DNA of 64,000 nucleotides from Exobasidium rhododendri (taxonomy: Eukaryota > Basidiomycota > Exobasidiomycetes > Exobasidiales > Exobasidiaceae). A program made the position numbers and the translations under genes. Below the pieces are notes generated by a model that ran no database searches, was not told the origin of the DNA, and worked only from the letters and a program-made list of their open reading frames with translations. The stretch covers positions 6,324,001-6,388,000 of the forward strand of contig CP110630.1 of assembly GCA_026210745.1 (NCBI GenBank), read 5' to 3'. This document shows positions 55,257-64,000 of this stretch, in pieces; positions within the stretch are counted from its first letter, which is position 1; the number at the start of each line of letters is the position of its first letter.

Positions 55257-55481
55257 CTTGTCTATCTCTGCCTGTTGACGAAGATGGAAGATTAGAGGTC
55301 GGGCAAGGTGATGCTGATGCGGCGGATTATAGACTTCAGGCAGTAGTCTAAAAATGCTCGCACCGAAGACGTTCTTGTAGAACACGCTGCCCAAAATGTT
55401 TGGCCTTGCCCTTTGAGCGCGTAGGAGCCCGAGACGGCACGTGTAAAGTTGCCCCAGGAAGTTGCCTCACCATCACTGACC

Positions 55482-55538
55482 ATGCTTTCCACATCGAACG
55501 CTGCTGCTGCAAGCACACGTACTGCTGGACAGGAGTGA
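55482..55538 (+). other. Upstream ORF ending 1 nt before the PPR start
   Basis: An 18-codon frame (MLSTSNAAAASTRTAGQE) ends at TGA 55536-55538, and the ATG of the PPR gene is at 55540, giving TGATATG. The frames differ by one. Its Ser/Ala/Arg content resembles a mitochondrial targeting start. Confidence 0.4.
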
Positions 55539-55539
55539 T

Positions 55540-58386
55540 ATGCACCGCTCGGCTCGCCCTCTAGCTAGACGAGCGGGACATGACAGGTGTCACTTGTGGA
55601 GCGGCGGCCAGAAGAGAAATATTGCGCTCGCTCTGCCGCACTACCATCACTTTGACCGCCAGGAAAGTGACGAGAGCGGCCTCGACAAGGATCGCAGAAG
55701 CGGTAGGAGGAGGGATGGTACAGCTGCAGGGCACATGCTGGGTGCAAACTACTTCCAGTCACTGCAATACAATTCTGTCAATCTAAAAGGCAGCCCTGGT
55801 GGAGTTGTCCAGAGATTCAGGCTCGCAATTGAGGGTCGCAATGTCAATGCACTCCACGCCGCATATGCCAATCTTCGAGAGGAATTTCAGCGAAGCCGAC
55901 AGTCCTCGCATACTGAGAGTCACACCCAAGCGCAAGAATTGTCGTCGTTGACGGAGGGAGACATTCGGGGGGCTATGAAACTCGCCTTAGGAAGACCGAT
56001 GAGGTATGGCCCTCTATCTAAGAGAGCGGACAAGGGTCGGGATGAAAGCAAGCGGCAGAGTCAGGATCATGCAACTGTGCGAGATGGCCAATTGGTTCAG
56101 CAGATGTTTGTGGATATGAAAGCACTCTTTGGTTTCAGTATCAGCAGTGCTGCTTGCGGTATGTCCCTGCAGAGCTTGGCCGTGCAAAGGGCGAAACCAT
56201 CAGCCATCTTCCATTACTACCTCCAGCTCAAATCACGTTTTGATAGCTACTCGGAATCCATCAAAGACTTGAACATTGCGATGGGCGAGTGCAGCAAGAT
56301 TAATGATGTCGATACTGCTAGAACAGTATGGAATTACATTGTTGAAAATGAAGTGGTGGTCGACGGGACGTGCAGAGATCTGATCGTGTCGATCTTGCTG
56401 AAAGATGGAGACGTGGACATGGCACTCGGCATCGCATTTGACGACAAGGTGACAGAAGTCGAAGTCAGAGAACAGCTAGCGCTCAAGATTAAATTTGACT
56501 TGGCCTGGTTGCTGGAAGGTCTCTGTCGGGCAGGAGAAGGCTTGAATGTGATCACAGAGCTCGTTGCCAGCTCTCTTTACAAGCGACTCAGCGCCCCTGG
56601 CTCGTTGGCAATCCTCTCGGAGTGGCATGCGTACCTGATCTACGTCGGCTTCACAAGTGGTGGGCGTGCTGCACGGAAAGTCGTCGAGGATGCTATTCTG
56701 GCAAGCCGAGTGAAGCCAGACCAGAAGACGTTCAGTATCGTGCTCCTATGTCACGCAAAGCAACTGCAAGATATTTCTGACTCCGGAACAGAGGACGACG
56801 TGAAGGACCTCTTCAAGCTTGTTGAAGACAGCATCGGTATCACTCCTGACAAGCACGCTTTCTCGATCGGTATAAATGCGCTGCTGGGAAAGCCACCATC
56901 TTTGCTGTATCAAAGGGGTCCACGGTCTGACCGTAGCCCGCAGAAGAGGTATCAGTCGGCCATCAAGAGCCTCCCACCGCATCTTCAGTCTACTTTAAGA
57001 GTACATCCGGGTGAGAAACGGGCCGCAGAAAGAGTGAACATCCTGTCAGCAATCGGCAGTGAACATGTGGGGAAAGCAAAGACAGATGAGACGAGTGTAG
57101 GCGATGCGATGATTCAGGTTCCTCAGTATACGCCTGGACAAATTCACGAAGCAACGTCACTCTACGATTCTTATCGTTCTTTAGGGATGCTTCCTGACAA
57201 TGCCATGGTACACGCACTCCTCAACGCTCACGCAAACGCATACCTTCCCTCGGTGCAGAGCTTGGAGCGATTTTATCGTGACCTGCGTGCTTCTCTTCAG
57301 CCGCAACAGGGCTCGAGGCAAAAAGGGACGATCAGCAGAGAAGTATATGACGTGTTGCTGTATGCCTTTGCCAAAGTGCGTAATCTCCCAAAGGCAAACA
57401 GGATATTCCAAGATATGATCAAGGACGGTGTATCGTTGAGCCAAAGCAATCAGAGCAACTTGGCAATCATGATGATCCAGGCAAGCGAATCACACGAAGC
57501 AGCTTTCAAAGTATACACACAGCTTCGAGATAGTGTCCAATTATCTTCCTCGAATGTATTGAAAGCAGAAGAAGACGGTGATCGATCTTATCAACGAGCT
57601 GCCCCCTTCGATCGAATGGGTTGGCTCCGAATCATCGATAGCTTTTCCAAGCTAGAATTCGATGAAAAGAAGACGTTGCCACCAGCCGCTTTCATCCTTG
57701 AGATGGTGAATGATTTCAAGCAGTCTGGGAATCAAGTGGAAGCTATTCTTTACACGACTCTGTTGCGCTACTACGGTAGAAGAGCGCTCAAATTTGAAGA
57801 CCGGAACTCCTTTCGATCGTCCATCATCGAGATTCACTCCTTCTTACAGAATCAGGAGAATTTGGAACCTGATCTGATCCTGGTCACCGCTCTGATGGAT
57901 GCGTACAACCGTGTCGATCTTCCTCTACAAGCGTTGGAAGTGTGGAATCGACTCGTGATACAGCATACACATGTTGATTCTGCCTGTATTGCCGTCTTGC
58001 TGGACACGTGTGGCAGGAGTGGGAAGTTGCAGGAAGCAAGAAGAGCCTGGGAGTGGGTCAGAAAGAGGCAGGGAAAGGTGCAAAGGCTACAGTGCAACAA
58101 GGGCGTCTGGGATGCTTACGTCGAGTGTCTTTCGAGATGTGGAAGGCTGGAGGAGGCCATCGATGTCACTTTTGGTGAGATGACAAGCGAATTGAGTGAA
58201 CGCAACGATCGAACGCCCGACGCAAAGACAATGGAGATGCTACTGCGATTCGCTTCTGCGAGGAGTCAACGATGGATCTTGAACAGCGATCAGGAGTTCC
58301 CTCTGCTGCAGCGACTCAAAGAAAGACTCGCGGCGGAAATGCCAGCCGTCTGGGACAAAGTCAAGCTGATCCACATTCCGCTGTAG
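55540..58386 (+). CDS. Pentatricopeptide-repeat (PPR) protein, probably mitochondrial, 948 aa
   Basis: An intronless frame from ATG 55540. The N-terminus is Arg/His-rich (MHRSARPLARRAG), compatible with mitochondrial import. Helical-repeat motifs of the PPR type recur, most clearly VYDVLLYAFAKVRNLPKANR, TALMDAYNRVDLPLQALEVW, AVLLDTCGRSGKLQEARRAW and DAYVECLSRCGRLEEAID. PPR proteins bind RNA in organelles and act in processing, stability or translation of specific transcripts. The exact target is not deducible. An upstream ORF ends one base before the start, so the true N-terminus or its translation control is uncertain. Head to head with beta-tubulin over 283 bp. Confidence 0.82.
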   Translation: MHRSARPLARRAGHDRCHLWSGGQKRNIALALPHYHHFDRQESDESGLDKDRRSGRRRDGTAAGHMLGANYFQSLQYNSVNLKGSPGGVVQRFRLAIEGRNVNALHAAYANLREEFQRSRQSSHTESHTQAQELSSLTEGDIRGAMKLALGRPMRYGPLSKRADKGRDESKRQSQDHATVRDGQLVQQMFVDMKALFGFSISSAACGMSLQSLAVQRAKPSAIFHYYLQLKSRFDSYSESIKDLNIAMGECSKINDVDTARTVWNYIVENEVVVDGTCRDLIVSILLKDGDVDMALGIAFDDKVTEVEVREQLALKIKFDLAWLLEGLCRAGEGLNVITELVASSLYKRLSAPGSLAILSEWHAYLIYVGFTSGGRAARKVVEDAILASRVKPDQKTFSIVLLCHAKQLQDISDSGTEDDVKDLFKLVEDSIGITPDKHAFSIGINALLGKPPSLLYQRGPRSDRSPQKRYQSAIKSLPPHLQSTLRVHPGEKRAAERVNILSAIGSEHVGKAKTDETSVGDAMIQVPQYTPGQIHEATSLYDSYRSLGMLPDNAMVHALLNAHANAYLPSVQSLERFYRDLRASLQPQQGSRQKGTISREVYDVLLYAFAKVRNLPKANRIFQDMIKDGVSLSQSNQSNLAIMMIQASESHEAAFKVYTQLRDSVQLSSSNVLKAEEDGDRSYQRAAPFDRMGWLRIIDSFSKLEFDEKKTLPPAAFILEMVNDFKQSGNQVEAILYTTLLRYYGRRALKFEDRNSFRSSIIEIHSFLQNQENLEPDLILVTALMDAYNRVDLPLQALEVWNRLVIQHTHVDSACIAVLLDTCGRSGKLQEARRAWEWVRKRQGKVQRLQCNKGVWDAYVECLSRCGRLEEAIDVTFGEMTSELSERNDRTPDAKTMEMLLRFASARSQRWILNSDQEFPLLQRLKERLAAEMPAVWDKVKLIHIPL

Positions 58387-58861
58387 CCATTCTTGCGTCT
58401 TTCACCACCCGTAATCTAATCCTCCCACCTGTAATCTTAATCAAACGTGTCTTGGTAAGGGAAGGAAAGGAAAGCTACACCTGCGAATTCGTATGTCGGA
58501 AAAGGGGAAAAAAAGTGTGGGGGTAAAAGGGGTGCCATGGTTGCATTCAGGTATTACTTTCGCGTGTGTGTGCTTTCGTAGGGTCGCTCTATGTTTTGGG
58601 GGTTTCCTTCTGCTTCAGGTGGTCCCACCTTGGTGCCTTCTACTGTGCGGCTTGCTCAGTCTGCAGATGCTTGGCCATTGCAGCAAAGTCGTTGATGCCG
58701 ATTCCTCTCTTTGCCACCTCTGTCCATTCTCCATCGATGAAAAGCTGCAAGGTACCAGAGCAAATGTGACTCAACTCCGGCAACTGCACACCGTCTAATT
58801 TGGCTGCTTCTGCTTGGACGTAGTGATAGCGTACCTTAATTCAAGGGCGGTAGAACACCAA
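58387..58861. other. Intergenic, convergent 3' ends
   Basis: 475 bp between the stops of the PPR and F-box-like genes. I see nothing coding or structural in it. Confidence 0.5.
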
Positions 58862-60959
58862 TCAGCAACAGGCCTGCGTCATCGCTGTGTTCCATGCCCT
58901 CACCTCTTTCGCTATCTGGTCACTGGATGGACCAGAGTAACGTCTGTCGAAGTCTCCCTTTGGACCTTCCCTCTCCACTTCGTTCTCTTTCTTTCCTCCT
59001 GAAAGAGCGTTGCCAATACTTACGACGCCTTCACTCGTCTTTGCTCGCTTGCGTCTGCTACCCTCGGTATCGTCGTCGTGGTGTAATGTCGCCGCATGAT
59101 TGCATGGCGATTCTTCCGAGAGGGGACTGACAGAGGTAGACGCAGAAGGCGAGGAACTCTGTTGACCTGGACTGCGCTTTCTCTCCAGCGTCTCCATCGG
59201 CGCCGGACCAAAGAATAGCTTACGAAGGGCAGGGATAGCGATCCGATCTTCTAGGTTCACTTGGTCGTCTCCTGTTGTCGTGCCAGTACTCGTAGAAGGG
59301 CTGTTGGAAAGAGAGACTGCAGTCATCGCTTCCATCGCCTGCATGCTCTCGACGGCCTTGGCTTTGGCTACCCGTCTCGATGTCTGCAATCTTCTCTTGC
59401 AGAATTCACGAGGACTTTGGAAAAGAGCAAATTGTCCCAACATCTTGCCTGCTTCCACTGAATTGACCGTCTTCTTGTTCGACGTCTGCTCCTCTACCCA
59501 CTCCAGATGCAGACTCCAGTACGCTTTCGACCTTTTGATCCACCGGGAAGGCAGTGATTTGATCAACGCTACAGCCGACTTTGAGCTTATGTTGTAGATG
59601 TGTCTTGCATCAGAGATCCGTATGCATTGCAAGTTTGGCAATTCAAAGCACCGGGAACACAGCCTTGCCATGCTGGGCTCATGCGTGATAATCTGAGCAC
59701 TAATTGCATCACAGTTGTCGCACCAGCCACTATCGCAAGGCCACTGTCGTGGAATTAGCTCCGGACATTTCTCCCCTCTGCCGTCATCGTGAAAGACATC
59801 GGCCCACCATACGTGATCCTGCAAAGGAATGTACTCGACATGAGCGCTGTACACTTCTTCTTTCGTTCTTTGCGGTACCACTCACAAGCACAGCATACAC
59901 AGTCCTATTCGATTTAGCAAACATCACGGCATCTGCTATGTCCAAGTAGCTTGCGATCCTGCGATAGATCAGGTCGGCCTGATCGTACTGATGACCAGAG
60001 AGGAGCACCTTTGGGGGCGGTAAAGAGGGTAGTCCGCCTGGCTTGTGAATAGCAGGAAGAACAAGCGGGACAATGGGATGATGCTGCAGAGGAACGGTTG
60101 TCGCCATCTTCTCGGTGGTGGTACTTGTGCGACGGTGAGCCTGATCGCTGATCTTGGCGGTGAATGTAGGTGCGTTTCTCTGGTCTCTAGGGGGAGGGGG
60201 TTGCTGCAGCACAAAGGTCTTCCTATAGGGTTCCTTGCATATCTGAGGCTTGGGCTCCACTATCACAGGCTTGACGACGCTGGTCTTGTACAGGCTGTGG
60301 TATTGAGGTGGCAGGCTTTCGGAAGGTTTGCCAATCCAGTATTGCTCTTCATCCAGCTGCATGAGTCTAGAACAGTAAATCTCAGCCGATCTTCTCATGG
60401 TGGAAGGGAGCAGTGGTCCGTAAGGTGTGTAAGCCTGCTCAAAGTGGTATTCACTGGCTATGCGTGGCAGTGGGATGGCGCCGTTCCGAGTAAATGGGCT
60501 GATAAAGGGGCTGAGCAGTGGAATGGGAGAGGGAGGATAATGGGGCAACGATGATGATTGGACGGAAGAGCGGATGTGCATACAGCTTGGAGTAGTGTAT
60601 TGATCCTCTAGAGGTGACTCAGCATTCGATGGTCTACGAGCCACGAGAGCATTTCCCCGAGAAACAGAAGGAGGAGGAAGTTGGTGAGCAGCTCTACTGA
60701 TCGTCATGATTGCCTGATTGTGAATTTGAGCATCAAAGGTGGAGAGGTGATTGACAGAGGTATGACTCCAAGACGGAATGTCGCTCGCAAGAAAAGGAGG
60801 TTTATATAGGATCGGGCCACACACTCCTGGCTGATGCTCTGCTTGATCGTCGTCAGTGTGCAGACCAAACGAGGCAATAGCAGCAGCAGTAGCAGTATCA
60901 TCATCATCTGCACGGCACTCAAGCTCGCCTGTCATGATGAGGGGTTGCCAGTTCATCAT
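58862..60959 (-). CDS. F-box-like protein with Cys-rich region, 2 exons, 676 aa
   Basis: Exon 1 is 60959-59886 and exon 2 is 59818-58862; a 67-bp phase-0 intron (GTGAGT...TTTGCAG). The first 320 residues are Pro/Ser-rich. The segment spanning the junction (DLIYRRIASYLDIADAVMFA, then SNRTVYAVL|DHVWWADVF) has the F-box pattern: two short helices, an aromatic/hydrophobic spacing and a closing Trp. Directly after it comes a Cys-rich stretch (CDSGWCDNC ... LCSRCFELPNLQC) that could bind zinc. The rest is helical then Ser/Thr-rich with a basic RRKRAK cluster. F-box proteins give substrate choice to SCF ubiquitin ligases. The true start is the MMN at 60959 because the frame above it lacks ATG. Confidence 0.65.
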
Positions 60960-62019
60960 GCGATATTCAGGAATGTGGTGAGCATGCAAGGTGGATGCGC
61001 TCGCAAGTCCTTCTCCCTCTTCCTCCTTCTTCTAGCTCGGAATCGTCCTCTCTGCCCGTGGCTTACCTTTTCTCTCCTTCCCTCTCTTTCCTGTCAAGGC
61101 AAGTCTCAAGTCACCGCGTTTCGTCCGCCGGGGGCGGACCGACCGTTGATCGAGCAAGGGGGGGGGCGGGGGTTAATCAAAAGGAATGATAAAGAGGTCT
61201 CTGCGCTGTCTGCCTGAGGGATGCACTGGGAACTATCAGAGGCCGGTCCAAGAATAGCATGGGAAGAAAGGGTCTCGTTTCACATCACGCTTTACTCGAC
61301 TAGAGAACGGCCAACCTTACTCGCAGTCTGCAATTCTGCGGCTCAGGCACCACAGTAATTGCTTCACCAAATTCTCTCTGCGACCAGACGCTCGCGCCAG
61401 GCCTATACCTAAGTCTTGCTTTCCCGTTATATCAAGCGAGACCATTGCCGGTCAATCTTTGTATCGACGAGTATGCATCACTGCTTAAGGAGGCTGTGAA
61501 TTAACTCGTCGTGGGCATTACGTGACATTCTCTCCTTGCGTTCGTTTCGCATCAAGGAGAAACATGCTCATTCATCGTTCTGTGCATATTCCCAGCTCTG
61601 TCTCATAGGTACTCGCTACAATAGTGTCTCTGCATGCGAAATCTTGCCTCTGTTGTCTGACTATTGATGCTCGTCCACGATGCCCATGACGAGCATCTCC
61701 ACTCAACGGTCATTCATTCACACAGGCCCATTCCAAGACACGCTCATGCAATTAGCGCAGGAGACTTGTAATCTTGTGATAGATCGCAACTTAATTGTAT
61801 TGAAAATGTATTGAAAATGACGACGACTCACTCCTCGACTTTTCGCCGCAGCTTGACACGTGTGCTGGAGACGACTTGCTCTTTGCAAGGGATTCTTCCC
61901 TTACTACTAAGTATCCCAGTAGGCGCGTCTCCAAGGTTGCGAATGAGAGAGCAAAGGCAAAAGCTGGAATTTGGTAGCTATAATTCACGCTCTCGATTAC
62001 CATCTCTCACCTCCAAATC
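60960..62019. promoter_or_regulatory. Divergent region, F-box-like gene / RPS5 promoter
   Basis: 1.06 kb between opposite starts without a credible frame. It has a G-rich run near 61159-61172, an ATTACGTGAC site near 61518-61527, and an 11-bp direct repeat (TGTATTGAAAA twice, 61796-61817) about 200 bp before the RPS5 ATG. Confidence 0.4.
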
Positions 62020-62907
62020 ATGTCGGCTCAACTACTCGGTGTTCCCGCCAACACATCTGCCATCTCTGTCCCAGAGGCTGGTAGTGTCAAGCTCTTCGGA
62101 AAGTGGGATGCAAGTGAAGTCGAGATCAAGGACATCTCCTTGACTGGTGAGTTTCGAAGGTTTGAACAGTGAGCATGTCAAACAGCTTTACTCATTTTCC
62201 GCCTCTCACCTCATAGATTATATCTCACTGCGAAATGCTGTCTACGTTCCCCACACTGCCGGACGATATGCCAACAAATCATTCAAGAAGGCACAAATGC
62301 CCATTGTCGAGAGATTAGTAAACAGGTGAGTACCTGCGTCAGACGTGATGAAGATCATCAGGAGAGGGGTGCCTTCTAGACTTGTAGCAAGGGGTGGCGA
62401 TGGCATGGGACTCGTAAGGACCGGAGACCGTCATCAGATTGGCTCGAGGCGGGGATAGTAAATTGATTTCGTGAATGAGCAATGCGTGCTAACCTCTCAT
62501 CACTTCTTTTCGCCAGCCTCATGTTCCATGGACGAAACAATGGAAAGAAGCTCATGGCTGTTCGAATTGTCGCCCACGCATTCGAGATCATTAACCTCCT
62601 CACCGACTTGAACCCCGTGCAAGTCTTGGTGGATGCCATTGTCAACACTGGTCCAAGAGAAGACTCCACCCGAATTGGAAGCCAAGGAACTGTCCGTCGT
62701 CAAGCTGTCGATGTCTCACCACTCCGAAGAGTCAATCAAGCCCTCACACTAATCACAACCGGAGCACGAGAATCAGCATTCCGAAATGTCAAATCGATTG
62801 CTGAATGCTTGGCCGATGAATTGGTCAACGCTGCCAAGGGTTCGTCGAATAGCTTTGCCATCAAGAAGAAGGATGAGCTCGAGCGAGTTGCCAAGAGCAA
62901 CAGATAA
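62020..62907 (+). CDS. RPS5: 40S ribosomal protein S5 (uS7), 3 exons, 208 aa
   Basis: Exons are 62020-62146, 62217-62325 and 62517-62907; introns of 70 and 191 bp. The second contains a good branch site (GCTAAC) about 25 bp before the acceptor. Exon 1 codes for the variable N-terminal extension ending in ...VEIKDISLT. Exons 2 and 3 hold the uS7 core: [60 protein letters not shown] and the C-terminal ...[12 protein letters not shown]. The protein sits in the head of the small subunit at the mRNA exit and E site. Length is normal for fungi. Two introns in a short ribosomal protein gene are typical of basidiomycetes. Confidence 0.97.
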
Positions 62908-64000
62908 ACGTCTGCTCGTAGAGATGTAGAAGAGAGCAAAAGTGGAGGGGAAGAGGAGGAGTGTATGGGCATCTGTCTTGGTTGCCTATGGCAATATTGA
63001 CCGGCTGGAAAATGGGGGGAAAGCCCAGTCGTATCTAGAATTACTTCAAACAAAGTCAAGACCTTTGCCTCTCTCCTTTCCATCTCTGCTTTTGTTGTGT
63101 TTCCGTCGACAGGGGGTCGGTGACGGTTCACACCCCTTTGTACTTAAAACAATTTCCCCTTTTTTTGTGTTCATCATGCAAAATCACATTTTTTGAATCT
63201 TGACGACAGGCGAATAGAGTGAGAGGAAAGGCAGAGGAGGTACGCATAATTGTAGTCTTATCCGAATGATACGGTCAGACACAGTACGCTTTTCCAGGGG
63301 GAAGGAGTGCACCTGCAATCTTGGTGGGACGGTGTAAGCAGCAATTAATACACTCTGAGCGTGCAAAACTAGCCAATGTCGTCCTGAATCAGCTCCTCGG
63401 CATCACAACCACTCAGGCACGAACAGACCACCACCATCAACCGCCAGCCGCGAAATAAGATTTGCCTCCCACCCTTGCATTATAGTCATTGGTCGAATAC
63501 AGATACAAGAAGTATACTGACGTGATATTGCGATATGTCGAATGCGTAATCGACTTATCACCTATCACTTGAAATGTGTATCGTCGCGTGGCGTAATTAT
63601 TGAACTTAGTAGTGTCTGCAATGGGTACGTTTTAGTTTTAGCCTTCTACGCTAAGCACAATGCGCTGGGTGATTGAAGTAGGTAGTGTAGTGTGTAGTAG
63701 ATAATTGACGGCGCCATTCTCACCCTCGCATCTATAGTCGACTTCACGTCCGCCCCCTTCTTCCCTTGGTCCGCGACCTTACTACCTCTACCGCACTCTT
63801 TTCGTATCGTACTCTTTCTCCCTGAGTCGCACTCTATTACTCTGTCACTTCTCCCATTCACCGAGTCGACATACTTGCCCGCGAAGCTAGGTGCCCTGCT
63901 GGTGTCAAGCGTGGGAAGGGGATAAAGTAGGCTAAACAATAAAAGATTGTCAGGCCGCCCACGCCCCCTTTGTCTTGCTCTGAGCCATCGTAACGACGCC
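62908..64000. other. 1.1-kb region after RPS5 to window end
   Basis: No recognisable coding sequence. Short minus-strand frames near 63184-63366 and 63646-63939 lack domain features. The sequence has poly-T tracts near 63157-63167 that may be part of the RPS5 3' end. Confidence 0.45.

Overview
This window is nuclear DNA from a fungus, most likely a basidiomycete and plausibly one of the Ustilaginomycotina (smut lineage). The evidence is indirect: about 20 closely packed eukaryotic genes with short introns (roughly 50-150 bp, mostly GTGAGT-type donors and CTAAC/CTGAC-type branch sites); very large genes with no or one intron (kelch protein, TAF1, PPR protein, Raptor) beside small conserved genes with several; and Ser/Pro/Gln-rich linkers. 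The lineage is an inference from style and was not tested by a search. I see no transposon, tRNA, rRNA or CRISPR array.

Layout. 0-7.5 kb: the tail of an MFS transporter, an unknown 415-aa gene, and the TORC1 subunit Raptor/KOG1. 8-11.5 kb: a zinc-finger regulator with a long leader and, further upstream, a cluster of MCB/SCB-like sites. 11.7-24.8 kb: CWC25, SEC3, SF3B5 (four coding exons, 87 aa), a YAP-like bZIP factor, aspartyl aminopeptidase and SAD1. Three of these are spliceosome factors. 25-33 kb: an unknown acidic protein with two SUMO-interaction-like motifs, a probable SLS1 mitochondrial protein, and TAF1. 33-41 kb: a 1101-aa unknown Ser-rich protein, then a 2.3-kb spacer that is the isocitrate lyase promoter, and ICL1. 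41-46 kb: a HotDog thioesterase-like protein, a GATA factor and CCT7. 46-58.4 kb: a Tea1/Kel1-type kelch protein, a divergent beta-tubulin with seven exons, and a PPR protein. 58.8-63 kb: an F-box-like protein and RPS5. 63-64 kb: nothing recognised.

Most genes are housekeeping, and there is no operon-like pathway. Two organisational features stand out. Many genes are paired head to head over spacers of about 0.2-0.5 kb. Several genes serve shared processes: splicing (CWC25, SF3B5, SAD1), polarity and microtubules (SEC3, kelch protein, beta-tubulin, with CCT7 as tubulin-folding chaperonin), and growth or carbon control (KOG1, ICL1).

The observations I would follow up first are: a beta-tubulin with Trp and Leu at the positions equivalent to F167 and E198, the classic benzimidazole-site residues, plus a C-terminal EEY; a Raptor whose predicted caspase-like His/Cys pair reads Phe/Ala; a small unknown protein with two SIM-like motifs; and an MCB/SCB-like cluster upstream of the zinc-finger gene. 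I did not find a clearly new multi-gene system.
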